In this document: in pieces, positions 33,445-45,275 of the stretch | How the letters are laid out: each line of letters starts with the position of its first letter | How positions within the stretch are numbered: position 1 is the stretch's first letter | Assembly (NCBI GenBank): GCA_028551475.1 | Contig: CM052360.1 | Location: 16,542,501-16,606,500, forward strand | Direction: 5' to 3' | From: Casuarina equisetifolia | Taxonomy: Eukaryota; Streptophyta; Magnoliopsida; Fagales; Casuarinaceae | DNA: 64,000 nucleotides | Notes under the pieces: model-generated | What the model was told of the DNA's origin: nothing | Database searches by the model: none | What the model saw: the letters and a program-made list of their open reading frames with translations, nothing else | Position numbers and translations under genes: made by a program

Positions 33445-34696
33445 AATCTCTTGAGGTTCATTCACCTCGGTGTTCGGTTGAAGGACCTTGCTTATTAAAG
33501 TTTACAAATAAATGTTTTGTGGGCTTTGAAATAGTAATTCTTGCCTAAACATGTTATGAGAGAAGCTCATTTGATCCAATAAATAACATATTCTTGTACA
33601 ATAGACTTGTTTCGGTTGTTAAAAGCTTCTGTCTCTATTTACTTCATGATAGATGGTGAAGTAGTCCAACTTTCTTCATTGGAGTCCTTATAGAGCTCCA
33701 TTAACGCAGCTCAATAGTATGCATTTAACCTTTGATTCGATTTCTTGCGACAATCTGAACCAAACTCTGTTGTCGTGATGCTGTTTTGTGTTTTCTGCTT
33801 TTACCTGTTGGATCAACATGTGTGCGTGCCTGCGTAAGCAGAGTCTGAGTTGGAGTGCAATGAAAGATCTGCTTTGATGTCTGTGGCTCGCAACGACCAA
33901 GCGGTGTCGATGCACCTGTCATGCTTCCATGAGATGGAAATAGTGGTCCTGTGATGCTTGCCTGCTTTTCATGAAGACCTCGTGTTCTATAAAGTTCCAA
34001 GTTTCACATGTTTTTTCCGGGTTCAATCTACGGTTTTACCATGTGTTTGGGGCTCAATTGACAGTTCATGTCCGTAATCGGCATACACGTGACTCAATAA
34101 TTATTATTATTAAGTAATTAAAAGGTTAAACTAATTATATTTTTATTTTTATTTGTTAATTATAATACACACACAAGAAAGAGAAAGAATTGTCAAAAAT
34201 CAACTATTTATTCAAAAAATAAAAGATTTCATGAAAATTGAAATCACATGTATAATTAGAGGAATGTAGTAATAGATCATCTTATTAATTATGACCGTGT
34301 TATTCAAAATGTGACAATTTTTAATCAGTTTAACTCATTATTTTATTTATATTTAGATATTTATATAAATAATTAATTATGTTTGTGTAATTACATGTTA
34401 CAGTAGAGTTAAATGTATTATATATATATATAAAAGTTTCATCCCCATTTATTAAAAAAAAGGAAAAAAGGAAAAAAGGAAAAAAGAAAAAAAGGAAAAA
34501 AGGAAAAAAGGAAAAAAGGAAAAAGAAAAAAAGAAAAAAGGAAAAAAAAAAAGAAAAAAAGAAAAAAAGAAAAAAAGAAAACTTAATATCACTACGGATT
34601 AAAAAGCTTTATAATTCCACAATCGAAGTTGAGGTTCGTCAGTCATCGGCTTCTCTCGCGTATTTAATCCCTCTCTCTCGCTCAGTCTCTGCAGCC
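33445..34696. other. Intergenic region upstream of IMPL2
   Basis: AT-rich with no gene recognised. It ends in the IMPL2 promoter, with short CT-rich sequence just before the start codon. Confidence 0.5.
34453..34580. repeat. Purine-only (GGAAAAAA)n tract
   Basis: About 125 bases of A and G only on the plus strand, built from GGAAAAAA units decaying into GAAAAAAA units. It sits about 120 bp upstream of the IMPL2 start. Confidence 0.9.
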
Positions 34697-37600
34697 ATGA
34701 TCACCCACACTCGCCTTGTCTCCCAAGTCCCTTCGTTGCCTTTCTTCTCCCGCTGCTCTTCGGTGCTCTCTCGCACCACCTCCCTCACCTCTTCGGTTGC
34801 TTTTAACCAATTCCCGAGCCTTCGCTGCCCTCTTTCTCTTTCTCTCTCGGTCTCTCTTCCAACCGCAATGGCTGCCAGCGCCGAGCCCTCCAGCGATGTC
34901 CTTGCCGACGTCTTCCAAGATTCCGAGCTCGATCATTTTTCCCTGGTTGCCAACAAGGTCGCCGATGCCTCCGGAGAAGTTATTAGGAAGTACTTCCGGA
35001 AGAAGTTCGATATTCTCCACAAGGAGGATCTTAGTAAGCCACCATGACTAAGCCCTTCATGTCACAGAGTGGGAAATGGGTTTGGCATTTGCTCCGTTGG
35101 GTTGGCGACAAAGTCTTAGGAGAAGAAGAGGGCTAGGCTGAGTGATTCGTTAACATTTAGCCGCAAAGTTGGAAACTTAACATAGGAGAATTTCAGTAAG
35201 TCGAAGAATTTAGGCATTTTGGTCGGAAATTAGGAATCATGCAAATGAAAAAAAGAGAGTTGAAAAGCAAAAGTCCCTTGGTTTTTGTTTTGTTTTGTCT
35301 TGTTTTTGGGTTGGGGTTTTCTTATCAGATAACAAGGACTTGCGTCGCCAAATCGAAATGTTAGGTGGGTTGTGTTTGATGTTAAAGCCTTGAAAACTTA
35401 GAAATTGTGCAGAACTAACAATTTAAAATGGAAAGAAAGAACCCACTTAAATATCCGTGGCTTACGAGGTTCTGATAGTCTAAAATCTGAAGAACTCTCG
35501 TAAGAGATCTAAAAATGCTTAGTTTCTCAAGACATAGTTTTCCCATAAGAGCTTTTGTCTTACTGTTTCAATCATATTTACTTGATTCTCTGCAGGTCCT
35601 GTAACGATTGCAGATAAATCAGCAGAGGAATCTATGGTGTCAATTATATTAGAGACTTTTCCTTCTCATGGAATGTAAGTAATGACCATTGGCCCTTTCA
35701 TTCACTGTTCTTCTTGATCACTCTACTCTACCAGGCTCCCCTCTCGCGGGAAAGAAAAAAGTAAAAATAAAAGTTCAGACAAATTTACATCCAGAGCTAC
35801 AGAAATGTGCATCGATTCATGTTGAGTGCTTGTACTTTTTTTCCCTTAGAGAAATTGAAAAACTGCCTATTCCATGCCAAGTTCTTGTATTAAGCTTGTT
35901 GAGTATGGACTTCAGACTCTTAAGTCGCTGATAAGGAACAATCTACGGTTTAGACTATTACTACTGCCATTCCTTTCCTTTTTAACTCTTTGCAAGTGGA
36001 ATGGGAGTTAAAGTGGTGTTTTGGATTAAAAGATTCATTATTTTCAGGTGTAGATTACCAGTGAAAAAGAAAACAATCAGATATCTCGTTTGAGATGCTG
36101 ATGTTTCATTTGCTTTTTGTTGTTATTGTTGTTGTTGACATCTTACTGCTAAGTAATCAAAAGATCTGAAATTGAAATTGAAATTGAAATCGCAGTTTTG
36201 GCGAGGAGAATGGGTGGAGGTACACGGAGAAGTTTGCAGACTATGTATGGGTTTTAGATCCAATAGATGGGACCAAGAGCTTCATCACTGGTAATTGTTC
36301 TTCATATTTGTCAAATATTATTATCAAGGTAAAGCTTTTCAAAGTATACACAAATAATTCATTCTGATTTGTATTTATTCCAGGAAAACCCTTGTTTGGT
36401 ACCCTTATTGCCCTGCTATACAGGGGTAAACCAGTAAGAGTCCCTCAGCTGCTGTTTAGTTCATAACTGGAGTTGCATTATCTTTGTTTTAATGGAAAAG
36501 TTGGTCTCTATTTTTCTTTCCTCGAAAGATAGGATACCTTGTACAACTTTTTAAAAAAGTGAGGATGAGAGGGAAAAGAAAGCAGTCATCATTACTTCAG
36601 CATATGTTGCTGTTGATTGATGAGAGTTTTCTCTCTAATCGAGCATGCAACATATAGTCTCTTGGGCATGTCAGTTTTGTTACCAGTGAAATTTCTTATC
36701 TTATATTATGTTCACGTAGTCTGTCATGTTTTATCTCATGAGAGGAATTGCACAATTTGAGTGTAGATAATAGCATGGTTAGTTCTAATTGTGAAACTAG
36801 TCATAAACTTCTCAATTACAAGAATGTTTTTTCAGATTCTTGGCATGATCGATCAGCCTATTCTAGGAGAAAGATGGATTGGGATAAGTGGAAGGAGAAC
36901 AACACTAAATGGACAAGAACTGTCTACTCGCTCTTGTGCGAAACTGTCACAGGCCTACTTGTATGATTACTATATTTCCTCTCGAGAAAAAGAAGGGAAA
37001 AAACCGAAAAGAATAAATTTGTTGTGCATGAAATAGGTCATCTGATTTTATGTTTCCTTTTATTTTTACTTCTATTACCAGTGATTTTATGTTTCCTTTT
37101 ATTTCTAAGTGATGGATCCATCACTTGTTTTCTTTTTGTGTCTCTTTTTAGGTACACTACAAGTCCTCATCTCTTCAAAGGAGATGCAGAAGAAGCATTT
37201 GCTCGTGTTAGAAACAAGGTCTGCATTTATCTGCTTAAAAAAATTTGAAAAGTATGTTGCTGTGTTTAAGAATATTTCCCAGTAATCTATGGTAATGTGT
37301 GATGTGCTTATGATGCGGTTAATCTTTTATAAAATCATGATATATTTTTAGTTTAATAATTTCTGATTCTTTTTCGATTACTGATAGCAGAATAATAGAT
37401 AGGGAACTATACAATACTAGTCTACGGCCCTGCCTCTTTAATATCATTTTATGTTATCCTACACCAGTGACAAAATATTGGGCCAACTTTTAAGTTGTGT
37501 CACGGATGCTTTGCAGCATATAATTTGTTGTACTTTTATCAACAGTAAGACTTTTGATAAAATTTAATGGTATCCTCGGTAAAACTTAGATTGAACATCT

Positions 37601-38393
37601 CTCGTACTGCAAACAAGTATAAATAGAAATTTACTCATATCCGTTTTTCTCTTCAACTTTTCTACTATCTGCAGGTAAAAGTGCCGTTGTATGGCTGTGA
37701 CTGCTATGCTTATGCTCTCTTGGCTTCTGGGTTTGTGGATCTTGTTGTTGAGTCCGGTCTGAAGGTGAGTTTGCATACATTTCATTTACATCGTTAATAT
37801 TTTAAAGGTCTTGTGGCTAGGATTATATCTCTATCCTCATTGAAGATGAGTAAGGTTTACTTGGTACTGAAAAAGGGGCAGGGTTTGAACATGGTATGAC
37901 CAGCAGCTTTCAGGTAGATAGTTGTGTCTAGGTTTTTCCATCAAAACAAATTGGCTTGAAAAGAATTTATGATCATTTTGTGCTGCATTGCCAACGCCCA
38001 GGTTTTTCTTTTTCTGTTATATTTTTGGTTTGTTTGTAATGTTTTGCTGAAAATCTAGCTATTATGCTTTCATCTAATCAAAATTGTGACTTTTCTTTTC
38101 CTCAGCCATACGATTTTCTTTCACTGATACCTGTAATAGAAGGTGCTGGAGGCGTTATAACTGATTGGAAAGGAAACCAACTTCAATGGGAGGCTTCTCC
38201 AGGTTCAGTAGCAACAAGTACGGTCATTATCTGCCATATTTTCCCTACTCTTTTTGGGGCAAAATTCATTCCATTCTGGTTTTGCAGTTATAGTACTCAA
38301 AACGATTCATTTTATTTTCTAGGCTTCAACGTAGTGGCGGCTGGGGACAAAGGGGTTCACCAGCAAGCATTAGATTCATTACAATGGTCGTGA
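34697..38393 (+). CDS. IMPL2: Histidinol-phosphate phosphatase IMPL2 (HISN7), plastid
   Basis: Predicted 341-residue inositol-monophosphatase-fold enzyme. In Arabidopsis IMPL2/HISN7 removes phosphate from histidinol phosphate, the penultimate step of histidine synthesis, in the plastid. Nine exons: 34697-35033, 35596-35674, 36196-36290, 36384-36433, 36836-36960, 37152-37218, 37675-37764, 38106-38217, 38323-38393. All are GT-AG and in frame. The first ~58 residues are Ser/Arg-rich with few acids, as in a chloroplast transit peptide. Metal-site motifs: FGEENG (Glu142/143), signature 1 WVLDPIDGTKSF (157-168; Asp160, Asp163), and a C-terminal YDFLSLIPVIEGAGG with Asp284. All expected metal ligands are present. 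Length matches the Arabidopsis protein (about 346). Confidence 0.94.
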
Positions 38394-38498
38394 AGATTTG
38401 CTTTAAGAAACTGGAGTTTCTAAAAGATGATGCCGTTCCTTAACTCTTTATCTTCGCGGATATTGACCCCTATTTTCGGATTCTGAATTGTGTTTATC

Positions 38499-38504
38499 AA
38501 TAAA
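38499..38504 (+). terminator. Poly(A) signal of IMPL2
   Basis: AATAAA 106 bp after the IMPL2 stop codon. Confidence 0.55.
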
Positions 38505-39009
38505 GTTGTGCGCGTTTAGAGGTTCATTCGCCCCATTTCTCTTCCTACCTTAATGTGGTATTGGCCATATTCAACCCAAGTGAAGCTTTTTATGGATGAG
38601 TTGTTGTGTATGGGCTCGGTGACAACTTAAAATGATTTCTTCGGATCCACGAATTGTATGGTGAATGGCTAATCCACTACTTAGGGGATGTTTTGGTGGT
38701 CGATTTCTTGATCAGAGGAAGAGGGGAGTTCTTAAGGCACTATGGTTAATACGCGGGTAGATGATTCTTCTTCCATTCACATAAAAAGGGTTGAGCATAG
38801 AGAGGATGATTCAACAAAACCTGAAAACAGGACTCCATTGTCGACCTCACCTTCGTCTTTATAGGGAATTCTGCACATATAAAATATATCAAATACATGA
38901 TGGTTGGGGCAAATCCTTATGACGAGACTTGACACACTAGTACAACGGCTCAAAAATAGACTATTTAAGTTTTTAAGCATGTTGAATAAAAATGTTTTTA
39001 GCTATTTTA

Positions 39010-40660
39010 TAATTTTTTTTGATACAATGAAATTTATTTCTTAGTCTCAAGAGTTACATATTAAAAACTCATGATATCTTTGTAGGATTTTATTATTTCT
39101 TTCATTCCAAAGCATATAAAGAAAATATATAAGCACAAGTTTAATAATATATTTCTTAAAGCCCCCCACCCCCCTTTTTTTGTTTTTGGTCTTTTGTATG
39201 GTAGAGGAATTTTTCAATCCTTGATTGCCATGATAAGTCTAATGATATCACATTAAATATGATCTCTAGTTGTGCTTAGATTATAGAATTATTATATAGA
39301 CTACAACTTTCATTTATATGATCTTCAACAAAATGAAGTTTATCTCTCGTATGTAATCAATTTTGGATTGCCAACTATAATATCATTAAGTGTCAATGGT
39401 TGCATACTTGAATCATATAATTCTTTATTAATTAACTTTAGGTTGTCAGTTGATGAAAACTTTTCATTTGTAATGGCAATTCATATAAACTTATCTTTTC
39501 TTATTTTATTAGGCTTTGCAATGGAAATTTATAAGCATAGAACAAACACATCCTATTAATAGGCAAGTTCCACTTCTGATTATTTAATATCATTGAGACC
39601 TTGACACTTCTTCAAATTTTAGTAGAAAGAAAGGCTCTTCTATCCTATTAGTAATAGATCCTTCATGTAGCCAATAATTATCATAAAGAGAGACTGATTT
39701 TTTATTTCTTATTATCTACACTACTTGGTTTGCAACCAATGACCTATTCTTAAGAATCTTTTTCCATGTTTAAGCATTATTCTCTATTTATAAACTCTAA
39801 AAACCTTGCTTTTGGACAAGATAGGAGTTCATCCAAGATGCCCATTTAGACTTGAAAATTAGTAAATCTTGTATATGTTTTGTTTGTGCAATTTTATTCC
39901 TTTCCTTAACCTTTTGAATGCCTAGCCCACCTTTAGCTTTATTAGCACATAACTAGTGTCAAGTAACTCTAGCATTATGCATATTTATTATAGGGTACAA
40001 CCACAAAAATCTTTCCATCACTCAATTTATTTACTTCAATATTTACTAGGAAGTATAAAAAGGGACACCCAATATGTTTGTATTGAAAATAAGGTCATCT
40101 TTATGAGCAAAACTCTTCTCACATATCACAAAAACTTGCTGATCTAGTGCCATATTTATGCAAGAATGTTCTTCACCAAAAATTTATAATATTAGTTTTT
40201 TAATTTTTTTCTTTTTTATGATGAGGGAACTCCTAGATATTTTGCATGAAATTCTCTAATGGGGTATCCCAATCTCTTTATAAAGTTTTGTACCTTTAAG
40301 GTGACATTACAAATGTAGGCACTACTCTTCATTAGATTTGGTTGAAGTCCAAATAATGATTGAAATTGTTGAAAGCCTACCATAAGGGTTTGGATAGAGT
40401 TTTGTCTATTCTAATGAGAAGGAATAGGTCATTAAGAAAGCTAAGATGTATTATACCTTCCTTTGAGCATCTTTAATGATATAAAGAACCTGATACACTT
40501 GTAGAATTTGCCAAGCAACCTAATAATGCCTCCATAGCAATCACAAACAAGTACAGGATAATGAGTTCTTCCATTTAAACCCTCTATTGTAGAAAACGCT
40601 TTACTTAACACTTCCCTTTTCAGCACAACATCCTCCATCCCGTTCTATGAGTTTTGCTCT
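39010..40660 (-). mobile_element. Degenerate LINE (non-LTR retrotransposon) 3' part
   Basis: Minus-strand reading, with frameshifts and stops, gives the C-terminal half of a plant LINE ORF2. At about 40,640-40,200 there is reverse-transcriptase sequence with an LSFLNDLFLL motif (equivalent of the ADD box) followed by a KYLGVP motif. At about 39,930-39,800 a KGGLGIQKVKE motif precedes the zf-RVT region, which is weak down to about 39,450. A T-run at about 39,014-39,021 is the expected poly(A) tail at the 3' end. No intact frame remains. Ends are approximate and the 5' half is missing. Confidence 0.75.
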
Positions 40661-42277
40661 TTGTATCACTTGTTAGAGCAATTGAGATGGACGAAGGATC
40701 AAAACCGAGTTAAAGTCACGAATCTTGCATCATTCTCTATAGAGAATCAGGACCCTCCTTGGGCTGTCTCCAAATACAAACCAACTCCTGCTGGATTATC
40801 TCCAAGTCAACCACGAACCAACTTTCTCTCCTTGATAACAAGCCTCGAATTGGCCCTATATTTGACCCAAGTGGAGAGGGAGGTTACCAAAAGTCTCGAG
40901 GATGAACAATGTCGACTTGGTAGCACCATCCCACTAGCCATAATCCTATCCTAGCTGTTAAAGGAAGCATCCAAGAAAGTTGTTGTGTGATGGAGGCACC
41001 GCCCAACTGTGAAGACCTTATTTTAAACTTTATGTAAACTTCTTGGAAGGTCATGAGATATGTAAAAAGCGCAGCACCTCCCTATTTTCAAAAGACGATC
41101 CAATTAGGTGCAGCATCCCTTCATCTACGTCGGATGACTACACGGCTTCACACCTTTTACAGGGAGACATTGACTAACTGACCTTATGCTCACCACAATT
41201 TTCATGTAGTTTCCTTACCAATATTTAAGATTACTTTTTGATAAAGCTACTCTCAATTTACTCAATTTCTTTTGATATAAATGTACGATTGAAATCCTTT
41301 TGTAACTAAAAAAGAAATGACAAGATATAGCCCATGTTGTGTGTATTATACTTTAGCTACAATAAACTTTGATTTTCTTCTTCAATGAAAATGATAAATC
41401 TCTCCCTATGGTTCTGGGTTGTCAAGTGCCTCCTACAGTCAGACTTGGCTCAGTAAGGTCACGGAAGTAAATAGCTTTTGGATTGAATATGCTTCAACAA
41501 AAGAATATGCATATTCTAAGAGTTTTAGGTTAGGTTTTAACCCAAAAGATCTCTCAAAAGAGAGAGTAGCTAATTGAACATTGCTTGCCTTTAACCTGTA
41601 GGCTTCAGCTTTAATTCTGAAGTAGAATCAAAATATTTCACTCTAAATCCAACATCTTCAATTGTTAGTTTGCAAGTTCAAGGTTTTCATAAAAATAACG
41701 TTGTTTATGTATTTATTTGTGTAATCTAAAGAAGTTTTAAGCCAATGAAAGACTGCGAAATGCTGATCACAGCAAGTTCATCATCGCTCCGCCCCTTGCT
41801 CGTCAAGCCATCACTATCAAAAGCAATGGAACCGTTTGATAAAAGCACGTCCGAAGAGGAGTAATGAGTAGATTTACAACTCTCAGTATTTATATTTCTT
41901 TGTATGGTAAGTTTTGAAACTAAACTAAACTTTGACTTACAAAAGCTTGGTTTTTCTTCAAATTATGAAAACAAAAAAGGAACTGCAAATGCAAATGGAG
42001 CTGCAGAATCAGAAGATGTATACAGTTATGTGTAACCTCATTACATTATAGATAGATCCAACACAATGCACTTCATGTAGTTCACTATATGTATACATAT
42101 GCCATATAAACTGATACATACTTCTAAAATAAACTATATATCGCACAGGAGGGCTCAAAACTTAGTATTTTCTTCTTATGTACCATAATATATAAAGATA
42201 CGGTGGTACGTAGCTCATGGTTTGCTTCATTTATTTAGACACTACCAGTCAGACTGCCATTCCGTGGAGCTATTCCA
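40661..42277. other. Intergenic region
   Basis: No recognised gene. The open frame 40661-40954 and a 34-codon frame at about 41760-41861 match nothing I know. Confidence 0.45.
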
Positions 42278-43308
42278 TCAGTTGGGTATGAGTTTGAAGC
42301 GAGGCTTAGACAAAGCTGGCGCTGGATCATATCTTCCATAGTCTTTGGTGTTTGCCTTCAGAAGCCTTTCATGGATGGTGTTCTCTTCATTGAGGCTAAC
42401 TGGTCTCTGCAGCAACAAGAAACCAAAAGAAGATAGTTTTCTTAGTAGTCCATAGCCAGTAAAGATCAGAAACATAAATCAGCAAATCTGAAAATAAGGA
42501 AGGTTATTATCCAAGTTAAACACTTTTCATTGAAGTAATTTTACATGGTTACTAAAAGTTCATTCAGCCATTATTCAGAGAAAGCCAAAGCTTTTAGATA
42601 CAAAGGTACTTCATCCATGCTGCCTTTTGTAGTGCATGCATCGCATGAATAGCCTCTGAAACAAACCCCATCCCAACCTACCAGGCACAAAAAATTTAAA
42701 GTAAATAAGACACAAAAGTGGGAGTCATCCTAATTATCATCATCTGCCAAACCTCGTCAATTACATCTGCTGCTTCTGTAGCCAACTCATTCACGAACTT
42801 GGACTCTTGGCCTGCAAAGAAGCACAATAGAGATGTTAACTCTCCTCCTGCCTTGCGTATTTTAAGCAAGCCACATGCTTCACACTATAGCTGCTGCGTA
42901 TTGAAAGAAGGTTCACCAGAGGAACAACATTTATTCGTCACATGCCTTGCAGTAGTAAAAGCAAAAGAAAAGAAGATCAAGATGAAACCCATGAAACTTT
43001 TTCATGAGCAACTTGACAAAACCTTAACATGGAGGTTTGTCAGAGTGAAACTAAATCTACTAAGAATCTTGTTTTTTGAGCTTATATGAATCTGATGGTC
43101 AGTAAAACTTGTACGATGATTTTATTTTTTTCAGCAGCTGAAACAAGTTCAACCCCTTCTTCAACAAAAGTTCTGACAGTGAGTACTATTTGCTGCTCAT
43201 AAAGCTGCAGCAAGTGGCTTTGAAAGACCCACCTGCAAGACAAGTTGATAACAGTGAAGCCGAAATGAGGAAGAGAATACAGTATTTCTTGAGAAGAGGG
43301 AGACCCAT
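42278..43308 (-). CDS. CASPARIAN STRIP INTEGRITY FACTOR-like sulfated-peptide precursor
   Basis: Predicted 87-residue secreted-peptide precursor. Preferred model (descending): 43308-43233, 42811-42753, 42406-42278, all GT-AG and in phase. Exon 1 encodes a signal peptide (MGLPLLKKYCILFLISAS, cleavage near Cys-Leu-Ala at 23-25). Exon 2 encodes an acidic spacer. Exon 3 encodes HERLLKANTKDYG and ends in KPRFKLIPN then stop. The last 21 residues start with the DYG sulfation site and end FKLIPN, as do Arabidopsis CIF1 and CIF2. Those are Tyr-sulfated by TPST, come from the stele and bind the GSO1/SGN3 receptor to check endodermal barrier closure. Differences: Arg where CIF1/2 have the second Pro of PPF, and a second Tyr at mature position 5. 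A two-exon form (43308-43233 joined to 42398) also stays in frame and is slightly shorter. I am confident of family, less so of the middle exon. Confidence 0.85.
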
Positions 43309-44747
43309 GTCAGGCAACTTGGTGTTTTTCTAATTAAGCTCTTTTCTCATGCCGGAGAATGGACCAAATGATGCTCCCTTTCTCATTATAAGGAACATAA
43401 AACTGACCTCGAGTGGGAAGCATTCTTAAGAGAGAAACTAAGAATTGACAGTTAATTATAAAAATGCTAAATTCATTCTCTTTTAAACATAAAATTCTAA
43501 CAGAAAAGCGGACCAGAGACCACTTTCCTCTTGTTGTGGCACAAAGTCTAAGACGTTAGCGGATTCCCTGGATATCAAAGTTAGAATACGACGATACTCC
43601 TTACTGATGACCTCCGGAAATTATCAGATTGCCCCTCACCATTAAAGCAAAAGTAGCCCAACTATTTTCGGACTTCTAGGCTTTTAATAAAAGCTCAGTA
43701 GTGTTTCAATTGTAAGAGGTGCTCAAGTGTAATTTCAGGCTAACTGATGGAATCAATTATTAGTAAATTAACATGCATGAGTACAAGAGGTCTTAAGTTT
43801 GATATCCGAGTGAATTTAGATTGTGTATAAATTTTTTATTTTTTTTTCCACAAAAAAGCCTACCAATGAAAAGTTGGAATAATTGGGTTGCTGAAAATTG
43901 GTCGGGCCACTAATGATTCAAACAGAGATTTAAAAAATTTTATGTACCCCAAAATCTGCAAATCAGCATTAGTGGGGCAGCCCAGAATTGTACTTTTAGG
44001 TTTCAGCAGCAAAAGCTAAAAGGAGTGCAATGCAAGCTTGGAACGCATGCTTGGTGATTTAGGGATTACTTTGCCGTGTTATCCTTTAAAAAACACCTTA
44101 GGTTGGCATAAAATAGCTTTATGGATCACTAGTGCTTTCAATTATCGTTAGGGACAAGGATCATGTACCAAATGCCACTAACAGGACAGTGGTGGAGAAT
44201 AAAGAGTATACCTCGAGATATAAACTAATCTTATCCTTGTTCCCTTTCTAACAAAGTGGTGTTAGGAGGGGTCCCCTTACTTAGACAAATCTTCCCTTCC
44301 TATTAACACTCAATAATTTGTCACTCTACTCTCTAGATCTATAGGTTCATTTTTATAAACACCAATCAAGGCTAAACACCCAGCTTGGCCAGTGTAGTTT
44401 TATGTGATCAAATAGTTCTGTTTTATCTTTTAGAATGACTAGTCTTGTGAGTCTAAACTACCTTCATTTTGGACGTGAAATGTGAAATCCGATCTTCAGC
44501 GGGAGATTCCAATGGTGATTTATCATTACAAGCATGCGTATGCACATAAACACTGAACTTGGCGAAGGTTCAAAATAACAACCATCTAATAGCAAGTGGT
44601 GTGTCTTTTTAGGTTACTTTTGGACATCCAATAAAGTGAAGTTGTCCTTGTGTTTTCAATGGTTGATGCACCTTTGTTGTTGGAGTCAGTTGGCATGGAA
44701 ATTCCTAATTCCCTTTCGTACCACCTTTATAACCAGTTTACTTTTTT

Positions 44748-44830
44748 GGTGTTAGAAGGAAAAAGAAGAACAATCAAAGTAGTTGATGCACCCCTAATTG
44801 GTGTTAGAAGGAAAAAGAAGAACAATCCAA
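44748..44830. repeat. Two-copy repeat, about 53-bp period
   Basis: GGTGTTAGAAGGAAAAAGAA followed by GAACAATC occurs twice about 53 bp apart, with GTTGATGCACC also repeated nearby. Confidence 0.8.
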
Positions 44831-45177
44831 GACCCTCACTTGGTTTTCTCCCTCTCTTTTCAGCTTTGAAGTTATTGGTTCCCCTTTAACGCTAATGGGA
44901 ATTAGGAGACGGGTTAAAGGCTGTTTAGTGGCCGAAAGTAGATGTATATTTATTTATGACTAAGGGCTTAGGATTTACCAAACCTAGTAGATCTCATCTT
45001 TTGTTTGATCCTTTCTCCTCCTTGCTGCTTCACTTTTCGTCTTAAAAAGAAGAAAAAGAAGAAAAAGAAGGGTAGTGGGAAGCCTTCCTGATAACGCTTG
45101 TGACTGTGTTAATCTCCAACGTCAATTTCCCTGGTGACTTTGACTGTTTCGTCATCGATTTCTCACGCAGCCGACAG

Positions 45178-45275
45178 GGTTGGAGAGGAAGTTGTACAAA
45201 TTGGAGAGGAAGTTGTGCAAATTGGGTTGCGATTGCAGGAAGCAAATGGGAGAGGAAGTTGTGCAAATTGGGTTG
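45178..45275. repeat. Three-copy GGAGAGGAAGTTGTGCAAATTGG-type repeat
   Basis: Units beginning GAGAGGAAGTTGT(A/G)CAAATTGG occur three times; the first two are contiguous and the third follows about 40 bp later. The low-complexity open frames over it are not convincing genes. Confidence 0.8.

Noticed and set aside
34682-35020. Antisense open frame over IMPL2 exon 1
   Set aside because: Arg/Gly-rich composition is the complement of the Ser-rich transit-peptide exon; no family match.
40661-40954. 97-codon plus-strand open frame
   Set aside because: No recognisable domain; composition fits chance translation of repeat-flanking DNA.
41757-41864. 34-codon frame ending STSEEE
   Set aside because: Too short, no splice partners found and no family recognised.
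43770-43855. AAGAGGTCTTAAGTTTGATATCC followed by T-rich tail, possible SINE
   Set aside because: The B box is poor, the A box is missing and no flanking repeats were found.
45178-45275. Regular repeats that might suggest a CRISPR array
   Set aside because: Only three diverged units, two of them contiguous, in a plant nuclear gene region; a simple tandem repeat explains it.
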